In this document: one piece after another, positions 1-6,099 of the stretch
Layout: the number at the start of each line of letters is the position of its first letter
How positions within the stretch are numbered: the stretch's first letter is position 1
Origin: JBAZOJ01 sp041648755
GTDB taxonomy: Bacteria; Planctomycetota; B143-G9
Direction of reading: 5' to 3'
Length of the DNA: 10,619 nucleotides
Assembly (NCBI GenBank): GCA_041648755.1
Contig: JBAZOJ010000129.1
Span: 1-10,619, forward strand
Program-made: the position numbers and the translations under genes
The notes under the pieces: generated by a model
What the model saw: only the letters and a program-made list of their open reading frames with translations
The model's database searches: none
What the model was told of the DNA's origin: nothing

Positions 1-258
1 AACGTAGATCTCCTTCTTCTGCGGGGGGGGGGGCGGCGAGGGGGTGGGGGTAATGGTAACCGGTGACGGCGAGGGGGTAAGAAACGAGGGGCGGGGGGCG
101 TCCGAGAAGGTCATATTGATGCGGGAAGGCTGTGCGCTGTTAATGGAATTCAGGTCAACAGGCGGCTTCAGGAACATGCGGAAATAAATGAACCCCACCC
201 CGAAAGCAAGGGCAAGGAAGAACGAAACCGCGAGGATTTGGCGAAACAGTCTACCCAT
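1..258 (-). CDS. Partial membrane-anchored or exported protein with Pro/Ser/Thr linker
   Basis: The frame is open for 86 codons from an ATG (complement of 256-258) to the window edge, so the C-terminal part is missing. The product starts MGRLFRQ, followed by a hydrophobic stretch at about residues 8-26 with no clear signal-peptidase site. It therefore looks like a signal anchor that puts the rest outside the membrane. Residues of about 55-80 form a low-complexity Pro/Ser/Thr spacer (TPSPSP, TPTPSP, then PPPPP). The frame then leaves the spacer as QKKEIYV, which could be the first strand of a folded extracytoplasmic domain. A purine-rich GGGAG lies 8 bases before the ATG on the minus strand. 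The proline run is encoded by 11 consecutive C (G on the plus strand, 23-33), and the frame stays open through it. The family cannot be named. A GerMN-like or other small periplasmic domain is possible, but that is a guess. Confidence 0.6.
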   Translation of the reverse strand, partial: MGRLFRQILAVSFFLALAFGVGFIYFRMFLKPPVDLNSINSAQPSRINMTFSDAPRPSFLTPSPSPVTITPTPSPPPPPQKKEIYV

Positions 259-270
259 GGAGATATCTCC
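259..270. repeat. 12-bp perfect palindrome next to the minus-strand start codon
   Basis: GGAGATATCTCC is a perfect 12-base palindrome that directly abuts the start codon of the left-edge gene. It lies just downstream of that gene's predicted -10 box. Its position, between promoter and start codon in a divergent intergenic region, would suit an operator or a small hairpin around the ribosome site. No regulator is identifiable here, and a chance palindrome of this length remains possible. Confidence 0.4.
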
Positions 271-275
271 CGCTC

Positions 276-303
276 ATTTTAGTCCCGAGCCCCTGTAGGG
301 CAA
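276..303 (-). promoter_or_regulatory. Putative sigma-70 promoter for the left-edge minus-strand gene
   Basis: Reading the minus strand there is TTGCCC (complement of 298-303), a 16-base spacer, and TAAAAT (complement of 276-281). The predicted transcription start is near 269, only about 11 bases before the ATG, so the leader would be very short. This start would leave part of the apparent GGGAG ribosome site untranscribed, so either the start is slightly further upstream or one of the two assignments is wrong. The promoter was recognised by eye only. Confidence 0.4.
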
Positions 304-312
304 GCAAAATCA

Positions 313-339
313 TTGACCACGCCTGCAACCGGGTACAAT
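313..339 (+). promoter_or_regulatory. Putative promoter of the aminotransferase gene
   Basis: TTGACC (313-318), a 15-base spacer and TACAAT (334-339) resemble a sigma-70 promoter with a slightly short spacer. The predicted start near 346 gives a leader of about 20 bases that carries the GGAGG ribosome site at 358-362. The placement also argues against translation starting at the TTG at 313, because that codon is part of the -35 box. Confidence 0.5.
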
Positions 340-366
340 GCACAAACCATCCTTACTGGAGGTTCT

Positions 367-1563
367 ATGCACCCTGCAGCGAAACGTACACACGAAGTGC
401 GGTACGCCATCCGCGACGTCGTGATCGAGGCCAGGAAGGTCGAGGCCACCGGAAAGAAAGTGCTGTACCTGAACATAGGCGACCCGCTGGCCTACGATTG
501 GGTAACGCCGCCACATATGATCGAAGCCGTTCACCGCGCAATGCTGGACGGGCATAACGGATACTCGGACTCGATGGGTGTTCCCGAAGCCAGGGCGGCC
601 GTCGCGCGCTCGATGCACGCTGAGGGAGTGCCCTACGTGAAGCAGGATGACGTTATCCTGGCATCCGGCGCTTCGGAAGGCATCTCGATGGCGCTGGGCG
701 CCATTCTCGAACGGGGCGGCAACGTCCTGACCCCGTCACCGGGATACCCTCAGTACACCGCGCTTGTGAGCTTCTTCGAGGGCGTGATGAACCCCTACTA
801 CCTCGACGAGGACAATGGCTGGGTCCCTGACCTGGCCGATATCGAGAAGAGAATCAACCCGGAGACCCGCGCGATAATCCTGATCAACCCGAATAATCCG
901 ACCGGCTCGTTCGCCGATGAGAAGATAGTCCGCGGCATCGTTGACATCGCGCGCAGGCACAACCTGATAATTCTCTCCGATGAAATCTACCACAAGCTGC
1001 TGTTTGAAGGGACGTTCTACTCACCCGCCAAGCTGGCTGGCGACGTACCCGTGCTGGTCTTCAACGGCTTGTCGAAATCGTATTTCTGCCCCGGCTGGCG
1101 CGTTGGCTGGATTGTAGTGTGCGACCCCGAAAACAAGATCCCGGAGGTCCGGGAAGCGATAGGCAAGCTCGCCCGCATGCGCCTTTGCATCAATTCCCAG
1201 GTTCAGTACGCTGTGAAGCCTGCCCTCGAGGGCCCGCAGGATCATATCCCCGCGGCGCTAAAGCGTTTGCGCGAACGGGGCGACCTGTGCGTGAAGCGGT
1301 TGAACTCCATTCACGGGCTGAGTTGCCAGGCTCCGCGCGGCGCGTTCTACGCGTTTCCGCGAATTGACAATCCTGCCGTAACGTGCGACCGGGATTTCAT
1401 GCTGCGCCTGCTGCGCGAGGAAGGCGTGCTCTGGGTCAACGGCGGCGGCTTTGGCCAGAAGCCGGACACAAAGCACGGGCGGATTGTGTTCCTTCCCCCG
1501 ATCGAGATCCTCAGCGAAAGCATGGATCGCATCGAGAAGTTTGTGGAACGCAACTACCGCTGA
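367..1563 (+). CDS. alaA: AlaA-type PLP-dependent aminotransferase
   Basis: This is a class I/II fold-type I aminotransferase of 398 residues, a normal full length. I chose the ATG at 367 because GGAGG (358-362) sits 4 bases upstream. An in-frame TTG at 313 would add 18 residues but lies in the putative -35 box. Visible motifs are NPNNPTG (174-180), DEIY (205-208, with the Asp that pairs with the pyridine nitrogen of PLP), and GLSKSY with the Schiff-base lysine K237. R372 in GRIVFLPP is the likely substrate-carboxylate arginine. The N-terminal region (YAIRDVV, LNIGDP) and the stretch ARMRLCIN resemble E. coli AlaA, the glutamate-pyruvate aminotransferase, as I recall its sequence. Alanine/pyruvate with glutamate/2-oxoglutarate is thus the best substrate guess, but aspartate or another amino acid cannot be excluded. 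The membrane protein gene 49 bases downstream is probably co-transcribed. Confidence 0.85.
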   Translation: MHPAAKRTHEVRYAIRDVVIEARKVEATGKKVLYLNIGDPLAYDWVTPPHMIEAVHRAMLDGHNGYSDSMGVPEARAAVARSMHAEGVPYVKQDDVILASGASEGISMALGAILERGGNVLTPSPGYPQYTALVSFFEGVMNPYYLDEDNGWVPDLADIEKRINPETRAIILINPNNPTGSFADEKIVRGIVDIARRHNLIILSDEIYHKLLFEGTFYSPAKLAGDVPVLVFNGLSKSYFCPGWRVGWIVVCDPENKIPEVREAIGKLARMRLCINSQVQYAVKPALEGPQDHIPAALKRLRERGDLCVKRLNSIHGLSCQAPRGAFYAFPRIDNPAVTCDRDFMLRLLREEGVLWVNGGGFGQKPDTKHGRIVFLPPIEILSESMDRIEKFVERNYR

Positions 1564-1579
1564 GAAAAGTGCTTCCTGC

Positions 1580-1606
1580 CCCATTCCGGAGAGTCTAAAG
1601 AATGGG
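1580..1606 (+). repeat. Inverted repeat just upstream of the membrane-protein start codon
   Basis: CCCATTC (1580-1586) and GAATGGG (1600-1606) are perfectly complementary 7-base arms around a 13-base loop, ending 6 bases before the ATG at 1613. No T-run follows, so it does not look like an intrinsic terminator for the aminotransferase gene. In RNA it would put structure next to the weak ribosome site (GGGTAGTGG) of the next gene and might limit its translation. The effect is inferred only from position. Confidence 0.35.
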
Positions 1607-1612
1607 TAGTGG

Positions 1613-2734
1613 ATGAGCAATATCTTTATCGAGAAGCCCCGAGGCGACAGGAACCACAGGCATCGGCCCGGCTCGCAGCCGGACTCGTCTGTGCGCAGCA
1701 TCGACTTTGCCGTTTGGGGCGGCATCGGTGTGGTGATCCTGAGCCTGTTGCTGATGCTGAGCTTCATGCGCTCGGACGGTGTGAAACTGCCCAACGAGTT
1801 CGACCGCGGCCAGCAACTGAAGGAAATCCGCAACCAGGGCCCCCTGGGGCTGAAGGCGATTGCGCAGTTCCTTGCAAATCCCGGTGACGATTCCGAGACT
1901 GCTTTGCATATCCTGTCCCTGATCCCTGATCTGGATGGGGAGAAACTGACCCGTGAACTGTCCGCAGCCCTTGCCAGCGAGAAGGGCGACAGTTGCCTTG
2001 TATCGCTCGCGCTGTGCATGATTGGCGACGAGCGCGGCCTGCGGAAATTCATATCCATTCTCGATGCCCCGCCCGGGCCCCCGGACCGTTTCTGCTCAGC
2101 CAACTTCTTTGCATGCGAGAAGCCGCACCCGCTGCAGGAGCACTACGGGGGCTGCGACGATGTTCTCTGGGCCGTGAATGTGGTTGAAGACACTCTTTCG
2201 CACTCCTTCGGCGCCGACAAGCAGCAGAAGCGTGAGGCTATCCTCACCTGGTGGCGTTCAGAATCCAAGGGAAAGATGATCGACTGGCAGAAGAGCTTTC
2301 TGTCGTCGAGTGAACTCGCCAACCGGAGCAGCGCCTTCGAATTCCTGTTCCGGCGCACATGGTCTTCTCCCTCCATCCTCGCCGTGCTTTCCGAAGCGAT
2401 GACCAGGGAGACCGACACCTCACTGCGTGGCACAATGGCCCTCAAGCTGTTCCGCCGGGGGGAACGGACATCTCTGGCCGTGATGAATGAGATGTTTCAG
2501 GCCTCGGCCAGCAATGAGCAGAAGAGTTGCCTTCTCGCCGAGATGAAGCTGACCGTCCAACTGCCAAGTGAGTTCTACATTCTTGACACCTGGCAGGAGG
2601 GCCGAGACAATGAAAAGTCCTTCATCTGGATGAAAGACTGGTGGTCAAAATACTACCAGTTCCTGGTATTCCGCGACAATATGTGGCGGGTCGGCGGCCT
2701 TGACACAAGCGACCCCGAATTCAGGCTCGACTGA
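1613..2734 (+). CDS. Single-pass membrane protein of unknown function with helical-repeat character
   Basis: This 373-residue protein is one I do not recognise. The first 31 residues are polar and basic (RGDRNHRHR). One hydrophobic helix follows at about 32-52 (GVVILSLLLMLSF), so by the positive-inside rule the bulk should lie outside the cytoplasm. Residues of about 65-150 look like short amphipathic helix pairs of the HEAT/ARM type (KEIRNQGPLGLKAIAQFL is one unit), and residues 205-330 are also mostly helical. Four cysteines (C135, C161, C168, C181) fall in the middle around an irregular loop, with C128 nearby; disulphides are possible if it is exported. Several Trp-rich spots occur (TWWRSE, WMKDWW). 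The ATG at 1613 has only a weak GGGTAGTGG upstream. It follows the aminotransferase gene by 49 bases with no visible promoter, so it is probably the second gene of that operon. A functional link is not evident. Confidence 0.7.
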   Translation: MSNIFIEKPRGDRNHRHRPGSQPDSSVRSIDFAVWGGIGVVILSLLLMLSFMRSDGVKLPNEFDRGQQLKEIRNQGPLGLKAIAQFLANPGDDSETALHILSLIPDLDGEKLTRELSAALASEKGDSCLVSLALCMIGDERGLRKFISILDAPPGPPDRFCSANFFACEKPHPLQEHYGGCDDVLWAVNVVEDTLSHSFGADKQQKREAILTWWRSESKGKMIDWQKSFLSSSELANRSSAFEFLFRRTWSSPSILAVLSEAMTRETDTSLRGTMALKLFRRGERTSLAVMNEMFQASASNEQKSCLLAEMKLTVQLPSEFYILDTWQEGRDNEKSFIWMKDWWSKYYQFLVFRDNMWRVGGLDTSDPEFRLD

Positions 2735-2753
2735 CCGCCCTGCCCTCAGCTTC

Positions 2754-2781
2754 TTGCGCATCTGCCCCAGAATGCTACAAT
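2754..2781 (+). promoter_or_regulatory. Putative promoter of plsY-gpsA giving a leaderless mRNA
   Basis: TTGCGC (2754-2759), a 16-base spacer and TACAAT (2776-2781), preceded by an extended -10 TG at 2773-2774, form a good sigma-70-like promoter. Its -10 ends 9 bases before the plsY ATG, so transcription should begin about 2-3 bases before the start codon, or at it. The nine bases between the two read CTTCCCGCC and hold no Shine-Dalgarno sequence, which fits a leaderless start. Confidence 0.55.
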
Positions 2782-2790
2782 CTTCCCGCC

Positions 2791-3450
2791 ATGCCGACAG
2801 GAGTGATTTATTTCGCCGCGGGAGTGATTCTCGCCTACCTCATCGGAGCCATACCATTCGGATGGCTCGCGGGGAAAATACTGAAGGGCGTTGACATTCG
2901 CGAGCATGGCAGCGGCAACATAGGAGCCACGAACGCAGGACGCGTCCTTGGCAAGCGAATCGGGCTGACGGTCTTGTTCCTCGACGCTTTCAAGGGGTTT
3001 GCCCCCGTGTACTTCATACCGATGATCCCCCAGTTCTACGCGATCACCGGAACCGCATGGACTTTCTTCGCGCCAGCCCTGGGGCTGGCGACTATCCTTG
3101 GCCACAACTGGCCGGTGTACATCGGGTTCAAGGGCGGAAAGGGGATGTCCACGTCGCTGGGCGTTCTGCTGGCCTTATCTCCCACTGTCGTCGGCTGCGG
3201 CGCGGCCACATTCCTGCTGGTGGTCCTGATAACACGCTGGGTCTCGCTGGCCTCCATCGCCGCCTGCCCCGTGGCCATTACCGCCGCGTGGTACCTGCAT
3301 CCAAACCTCATTCCGATCAACTCGCTCATCACGCTGATGGGGCTGCTTGCCATCATCCGTCACCACAGGAACATCGTAAGACTGATAAAGGGCACCGAGC
3401 CCAAGTTCGATTTCGCGGCCAAACGAGCGGAAGGGAAAGACAATGGCTGA
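2791..3450 (+). CDS. plsY: PlsY, acyl-phosphate:glycerol-3-phosphate acyltransferase
   Basis: This integral membrane enzyme moves an acyl group from acyl-phosphate (made by PlsX) to the sn-1 position of glycerol-3-phosphate, giving lysophosphatidate, the first membrane step of phospholipid synthesis. The 219-residue length is typical. The N-terminus (LAYLIGAIPFGWL, 14-26) matches the family. The three active-site motifs are all present: SGNIGATNAGR (41-51), FKGGKGMSTSLG (113-124, the glycine-rich acyl-phosphate loop), and HHRNIVRLIKGTE (191-203). About five hydrophobic helices can be seen. The ATG at 2791 has no ribosome site but lies directly behind a promoter. The last 8 bases overlap the gpsA start, so the two genes are translated from one mRNA. 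The pairing is natural, since GpsA makes the substrate of PlsY. Confidence 0.95.
   Translation: MPTGVIYFAAGVILAYLIGAIPFGWLAGKILKGVDIREHGSGNIGATNAGRVLGKRIGLTVLFLDAFKGFAPVYFIPMIPQFYAITGTAWTFFAPALGLATILGHNWPVYIGFKGGKGMSTSLGVLLALSPTVVGCGAATFLLVVLITRWVSLASIAACPVAITAAWYLHPNLIPINSLITLMGLLAIIRHHRNIVRLIKGTEPKFDFAAKRAEGKDNG
3071..3090. repeat. 9-bp perfect inverted repeat inside plsY
   Basis: CGCCAGCCC and GGGCTGGCG flank a 2-base centre (TG), making a 20-base, very GC-rich hairpin inside the plsY coding region. Effectively this is an 8-pair stem with a 4-base loop. It encodes part of APALGLA, so codon constraint plus chance could explain it. No T-run follows, so it is not an intrinsic terminator. It might slow ribosomes or polymerase between the membrane helices. 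Confidence 0.4.
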
Positions 3451-4453
3451 TGCCGGTGAGATTCTCGTTGTTGGCGACGGAGGTTGGGGAACTGCAATAG
3501 CCAATGTCTTGAGCGACAACGGGTCTCCCGTGGTGATGTGGAGCCATGACCAGGATTACGCGGCCGAGATGGCACAGGGGCGCGAGAATCGCAAATTCCT
3601 GCCCGGAATCAAATTGCACGACTCCTTAGTTGTCACCGCCGATCCCGCTCGGGCCTTTGAGCGGGCGAACATGGTCATCGCCGTAGCTCCCTCGAAATTC
3701 CTGCGGGTGGTTCTGAAAAGGTTGAAAAGCAACTACAACGGCGCCCCGGTGTTGTCGGCTGCAAAGGGAATCGAGGTGGAGACCCTGAGCACATGCACCG
3801 GCATCATCAACCAGGAATGGTCGCCCAGCACCGTCGCTGCGATATCCGGGCCGAGCCACGCGGAAGAAGTGGGCAGGCGGCTTCCGGCGACTGTCGTTGT
3901 GGCGGGGGCCGATATCGAGTTCATCCGGGAAGTCCAGAGCCGTTTTTCCAACCGGTATTTCAGGGTCTATACGAGCCCTGATATTGTCGGTGTGGAGTTT
4001 GGCGGAGCGGTAAAGAACGTAATCGCCATCGCCGCAGGCATTTGCGACGGCCTCAAACTCGGGGACAACGCCAAGAGCGCACTGATAACCCGCGGCATTA
4101 TGGAAATCAGACGGCTGGGAGTCTCGATGGGCGCGCGGCCGGATACTTTCTTCGGCCTGTCAGGGATGGGCGACCTGATAACGACCTGCATCTCACCTTA
4201 TGGCAGAAACCGCCGGGTGGGCGAGATGCTGGCCATGGGAAAGACGCTGGCCGAGGTGGAAGCTTCAACAGAGATGGTTGCCGAAGGCGTGCAAACGACC
4301 AAGGCAGTGGTGGGGCTCGCGAGGAAACGTGGCATTACGATGCCGATCAGCGAGGAAGTATTCCGGATCCTCTTCGAGGGCAAGAGCCCTGTCAACGGCG
4401 TTCGCGACCTTATGACGCGTGCGCTGAAGAGCGAGGCCGAGACGTTTGAATGA
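3443..4453 (+). CDS. gpsA: GpsA, NAD(P)-dependent glycerol-3-phosphate dehydrogenase
   Basis: This cytoplasmic enzyme reduces dihydroxyacetone phosphate to sn-glycerol-3-phosphate, the backbone for phospholipids. The 336-residue length is normal. The N-terminal Rossmann fold has the loop GDGGWGTAIA (11-20), a GxGxxG variant with Asp where Ala or Ser is more usual. Further family motifs are SAAKGIE (105-111, with a conserved lysine), ISGPSHAEE (134-142; the usual form is GPSFAEE, so His replaces Phe), GAVKN with the catalytic lysine K191, and GLSGMGDLITTC (238-249) followed by SPYGRNRRVG. The ATG at 3443 is chosen because GGAAGGGA (3429-3436) lies 6 bases upstream, inside the end of plsY. The 8-base overlap with plsY suggests translational coupling. 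No terminator is visible after the stop codon. Confidence 0.95.
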   Translation: MADAGEILVVGDGGWGTAIANVLSDNGSPVVMWSHDQDYAAEMAQGRENRKFLPGIKLHDSLVVTADPARAFERANMVIAVAPSKFLRVVLKRLKSNYNGAPVLSAAKGIEVETLSTCTGIINQEWSPSTVAAISGPSHAEEVGRRLPATVVVAGADIEFIREVQSRFSNRYFRVYTSPDIVGVEFGGAVKNVIAIAAGICDGLKLGDNAKSALITRGIMEIRRLGVSMGARPDTFFGLSGMGDLITTCISPYGRNRRVGEMLAMGKTLAEVEASTEMVAEGVQTTKAVVGLARKRGITMPISEEVFRILFEGKSPVNGVRDLMTRALKSEAETFE

Positions 4454-4565
4454 TGAGGAGCCCGCCGATCTTGCGCTATAGTCCGAGATCTCCAGCCATA
4501 CTCCTGTCACGGCCCGTTCAACTCCAATTCGCGTGATTTGCGCATTCTGCCTGCGTCATATTGTC

Positions 4566-4922
4566 ATGAGGTTTTGTCGGCTCCTGATTCCTCTGACCCT
4601 GGTCTTCGCGCTCGTTCTGGCCCGCCCGGCCATACGGGGCGAGGAGCCTGCGCCATCGCAATCCCCGACACTTTCCCCTTCACCTTCCCCTGCCCCGCCC
4701 AAGGCTCGCGAGCCCGGCGCAAAGGAATGGCAGAAACTGAAGCAGTTGGCCACGGCGTTCATCTGGGCGGAACAGGGCGCTGCGACCGACAAGGCAAGAA
4801 CAGAGCTTGAGAAGGCGGGATACGACAAGGTCCGTTTGACGAAGAAGCAGTTCTCGGAGCTGGCCGGGGTCATCAGGGGCGGGAATCCTGCATCCAATCA
4901 GAGAACAAAGAGCTGTCCCTGA
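4566..4922 (+). CDS. N-terminal portion of a frame-split secreted hydrolase (signal peptide and linker)
   Basis: This 118-codon frame starts at the ATG at 4566; an in-frame GTG at 4533 would add 11 residues, and neither has a clear ribosome site. The product has a signal peptide (about MRFCRLLIPLTLVFALVLAR, cleavage perhaps near residue 25). A Ser/Pro/Ala spacer follows (SPTLSPSPSPAPPK), then a helical stretch from about residue 50 to 105 (KEWQKLKQLATAF, LEKAGYDKVRLTKKQFSEL). After VIRGG the frame loses protein character and stops at TGA 4920-4922. Two bases later comes the frame encoding the catalytic domain, which has no export signal of its own. I read the two as pieces of one gene; restoring one base near 4876-4890 would give a 440-residue secreted hydrolase. 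Reading through the TGA does not help, because another TGA follows at 4926-4928. Alternatives are a sequencing error, a recent mutation, ribosomal -1 frameshifting, or two coupled genes. Confidence 0.65.
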   Translation: MRFCRLLIPLTLVFALVLARPAIRGEEPAPSQSPTLSPSPSPAPPKAREPGAKEWQKLKQLATAFIWAEQGAATDKARTELEKAGYDKVRLTKKQFSELAGVIRGGNPASNQRTKSCP

Positions 4923-4924
4923 AG

Positions 4925-5887
4925 GTGAAGACCGGTCAGAAGGCGAAGGACGGCACCGACGAGACCGTAACGGTAAAGCTGTCCGGGCCGCCCAAGTACA
5001 AGCCCGGATGCGGCAAATCATGGGGGCTCGTGATCACGATGCATGGGGGGCCCATGCCGACCCCGGAGGAAGCCGCGCAGACCGCGTCGCAACAGTTCAG
5101 CTATTGGAACTCCATCGGGGGAAGCGTGGACTGTATGGTTGCGGCCCCAGCGATAGATGGGGACCAGTGGGGACTGCGCGAATGGACCATACTGAGCAAC
5201 ATCATTGTGGAAGCTGACAGGCTTTTCTGCCTGGATTACGACAAAGTCCTGCTGACCGGCCATTCATGGGGCGGGATAATGACATGGGAACTGGGACCCG
5301 AGTTCGCGGATCGCTTCGCCTGCCTGGCGCCGTTTGTCTGTGCGGTCAACCCAGGTAACTCGCACCTGCGCAACCTGCGGTGCCTGCCTGTCTATAGCGT
5401 TCAGGGCTCTCTCGATGCGGAGTTCATAGTCACCGATGGCCAGAAGCGAATCGAGATGCTGAAAGCCCTCGGTTACGAGTACGTGTACAAGGAGAAGAAG
5501 GGCGGCCACGAGGTGTATCCCGACGAAGTGGCTGCCGTGGCAGAGTACTTCAGTGAGAAACCGCGCAGAATGTACGCGAAGGAGCTTGTCAGGACGGCGA
5601 CTCACCTTAACAAGAGCGACCTGTGGTATTGGATGGGCTCGCAGGTTCACTACTTCACGGCAAGAATACTACCCGGGAACATCGTTGAGACCGACATCAC
5701 CGGGGAATTCGAGGTCTTTCTGTCCGACGAGATGGTTGACATGGACAAGCCGATATCCATCCGCAGGGGCAGCACCGAAGTCTGGAAGGGCTCGGTGGAG
5801 CGGAGCATGTCGTTCGCGCTGACACACGTCAAGGAATCCGGCGACAGGGGCAGGATTTTCGCTGCTTCGGTAAAGATCACAAATTAG
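4925..5887 (+). CDS. Alpha/beta-hydrolase, esterase-like, catalytic portion of the frame-split gene
   Basis: This is counted from a GTG at 4925 (320 codons), but the frame is open upstream to 4811 and the GTG has no good ribosome site, so it is unlikely to be the true start. Codons just upstream (SENKELSLKVKTG) already read like protein. The catalytic core is clear: an oxyanion-hole HGG at 40-42, nucleophile S114 in GHSWGG, acid D164 in GSLDAEF, and H195 in GGHEVYP. This is the layout of polyhydroxybutyrate-depolymerase, feruloyl-esterase and related secreted esterases; the substrate cannot be told. From about residue 215 a further, mostly beta-strand region runs to the end (VFLSDEMVDMDKPISI, then a segment with GSTEVWKGSVERS). 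It resembles the C-terminal part of secreted hydrolases I associate with planctomycete-like genomes, from memory and unverified. Several cysteines (29, 70, 102, 133, 139, 153) could form disulphides outside the cell. The export signal is in the preceding frame. Confidence 0.8.
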   Translation: MKTGQKAKDGTDETVTVKLSGPPKYKPGCGKSWGLVITMHGGPMPTPEEAAQTASQQFSYWNSIGGSVDCMVAAPAIDGDQWGLREWTILSNIIVEADRLFCLDYDKVLLTGHSWGGIMTWELGPEFADRFACLAPFVCAVNPGNSHLRNLRCLPVYSVQGSLDAEFIVTDGQKRIEMLKALGYEYVYKEKKGGHEVYPDEVAAVAEYFSEKPRRMYAKELVRTATHLNKSDLWYWMGSQVHYFTARILPGNIVETDITGEFEVFLSDEMVDMDKPISIRRGSTEVWKGSVERSMSFALTHVKESGDRGRIFAASVKITN

Positions 5888-6002
5888 GTTTTCTCCCGCC
5901 GCGGACAATTGACCGAAGGCAATCCAGACAGCCACGAACCAAGCCGCATACGTTTCCGAGTCCTGTCTGTTCAGAGAATTGGTCATCTAAAGCTGAACAT
6001 CA

Positions 6003-6030
6003 TTGACAACAGTCGCCACAATGCTATAGT
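6003..6030 (+). promoter_or_regulatory. Strong putative sigma-70 promoter of the hybrid kinase gene
   Basis: A perfect TTGACA (6003-6008), a 16-base spacer and TATAGT (6025-6030), with an extended -10 TG at 6022-6023, make the best promoter match in the window. The predicted start near 6037 gives a leader of about 63 bases before the chosen ATG at 6100, which has its own AGGAG. The rest of the 212-base gap from 5888 shows no gene and no clear terminator for the hydrolase gene. Confidence 0.65.
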
Positions 6031-6099
6031 TCATGCTGATCGATTTTGGACGTAGCGCCCAAAGCCCTTGCCGCGGGAGCATTCGTCCAGGAGCAATTG

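Noticed and set aside
313..366. TTG start adding 18 residues to the aminotransferase
   Set aside because: The TTG is part of the putative -35 box, and the ATG at 367 has a GGAGG in front.
1258..2103. Open minus-strand frame of 281 codons across the aminotransferase end and the membrane-protein start
   Set aside because: It crosses two convincingly coding plus-strand genes, is Ser/Arg-rich without domain character, and is best explained as a shadow of GC-rich codons.
3078..3092. 15-base identity between plsY and the kinase gene (again at about 8408-8422)
   Set aside because: Both copies encode the same LGLAT peptide in genes with similar codon use, one of them the conserved G2 box; this is coincidence, not a repeat element.
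4477..4482. TATAGT as the -10 of a promoter for the split hydrolase gene
   Set aside because: No acceptable -35 lies 15-18 bases upstream and there is no extended TG, so I did not call it, although the 112-base gap after gpsA leaves room for a promoter.
4920..4922. Selenocysteine or stop read-through at the TGA between the two hydrolase frames
   Set aside because: The continuing frame meets another TGA at 4926-4928 and does not join the catalytic frame.
6046..6099. TTG start adding 18 residues to the kinase
   Set aside because: It has no ribosome site and lies just behind the predicted transcription start; the ATG at 6100 has AGGAG at good spacing.
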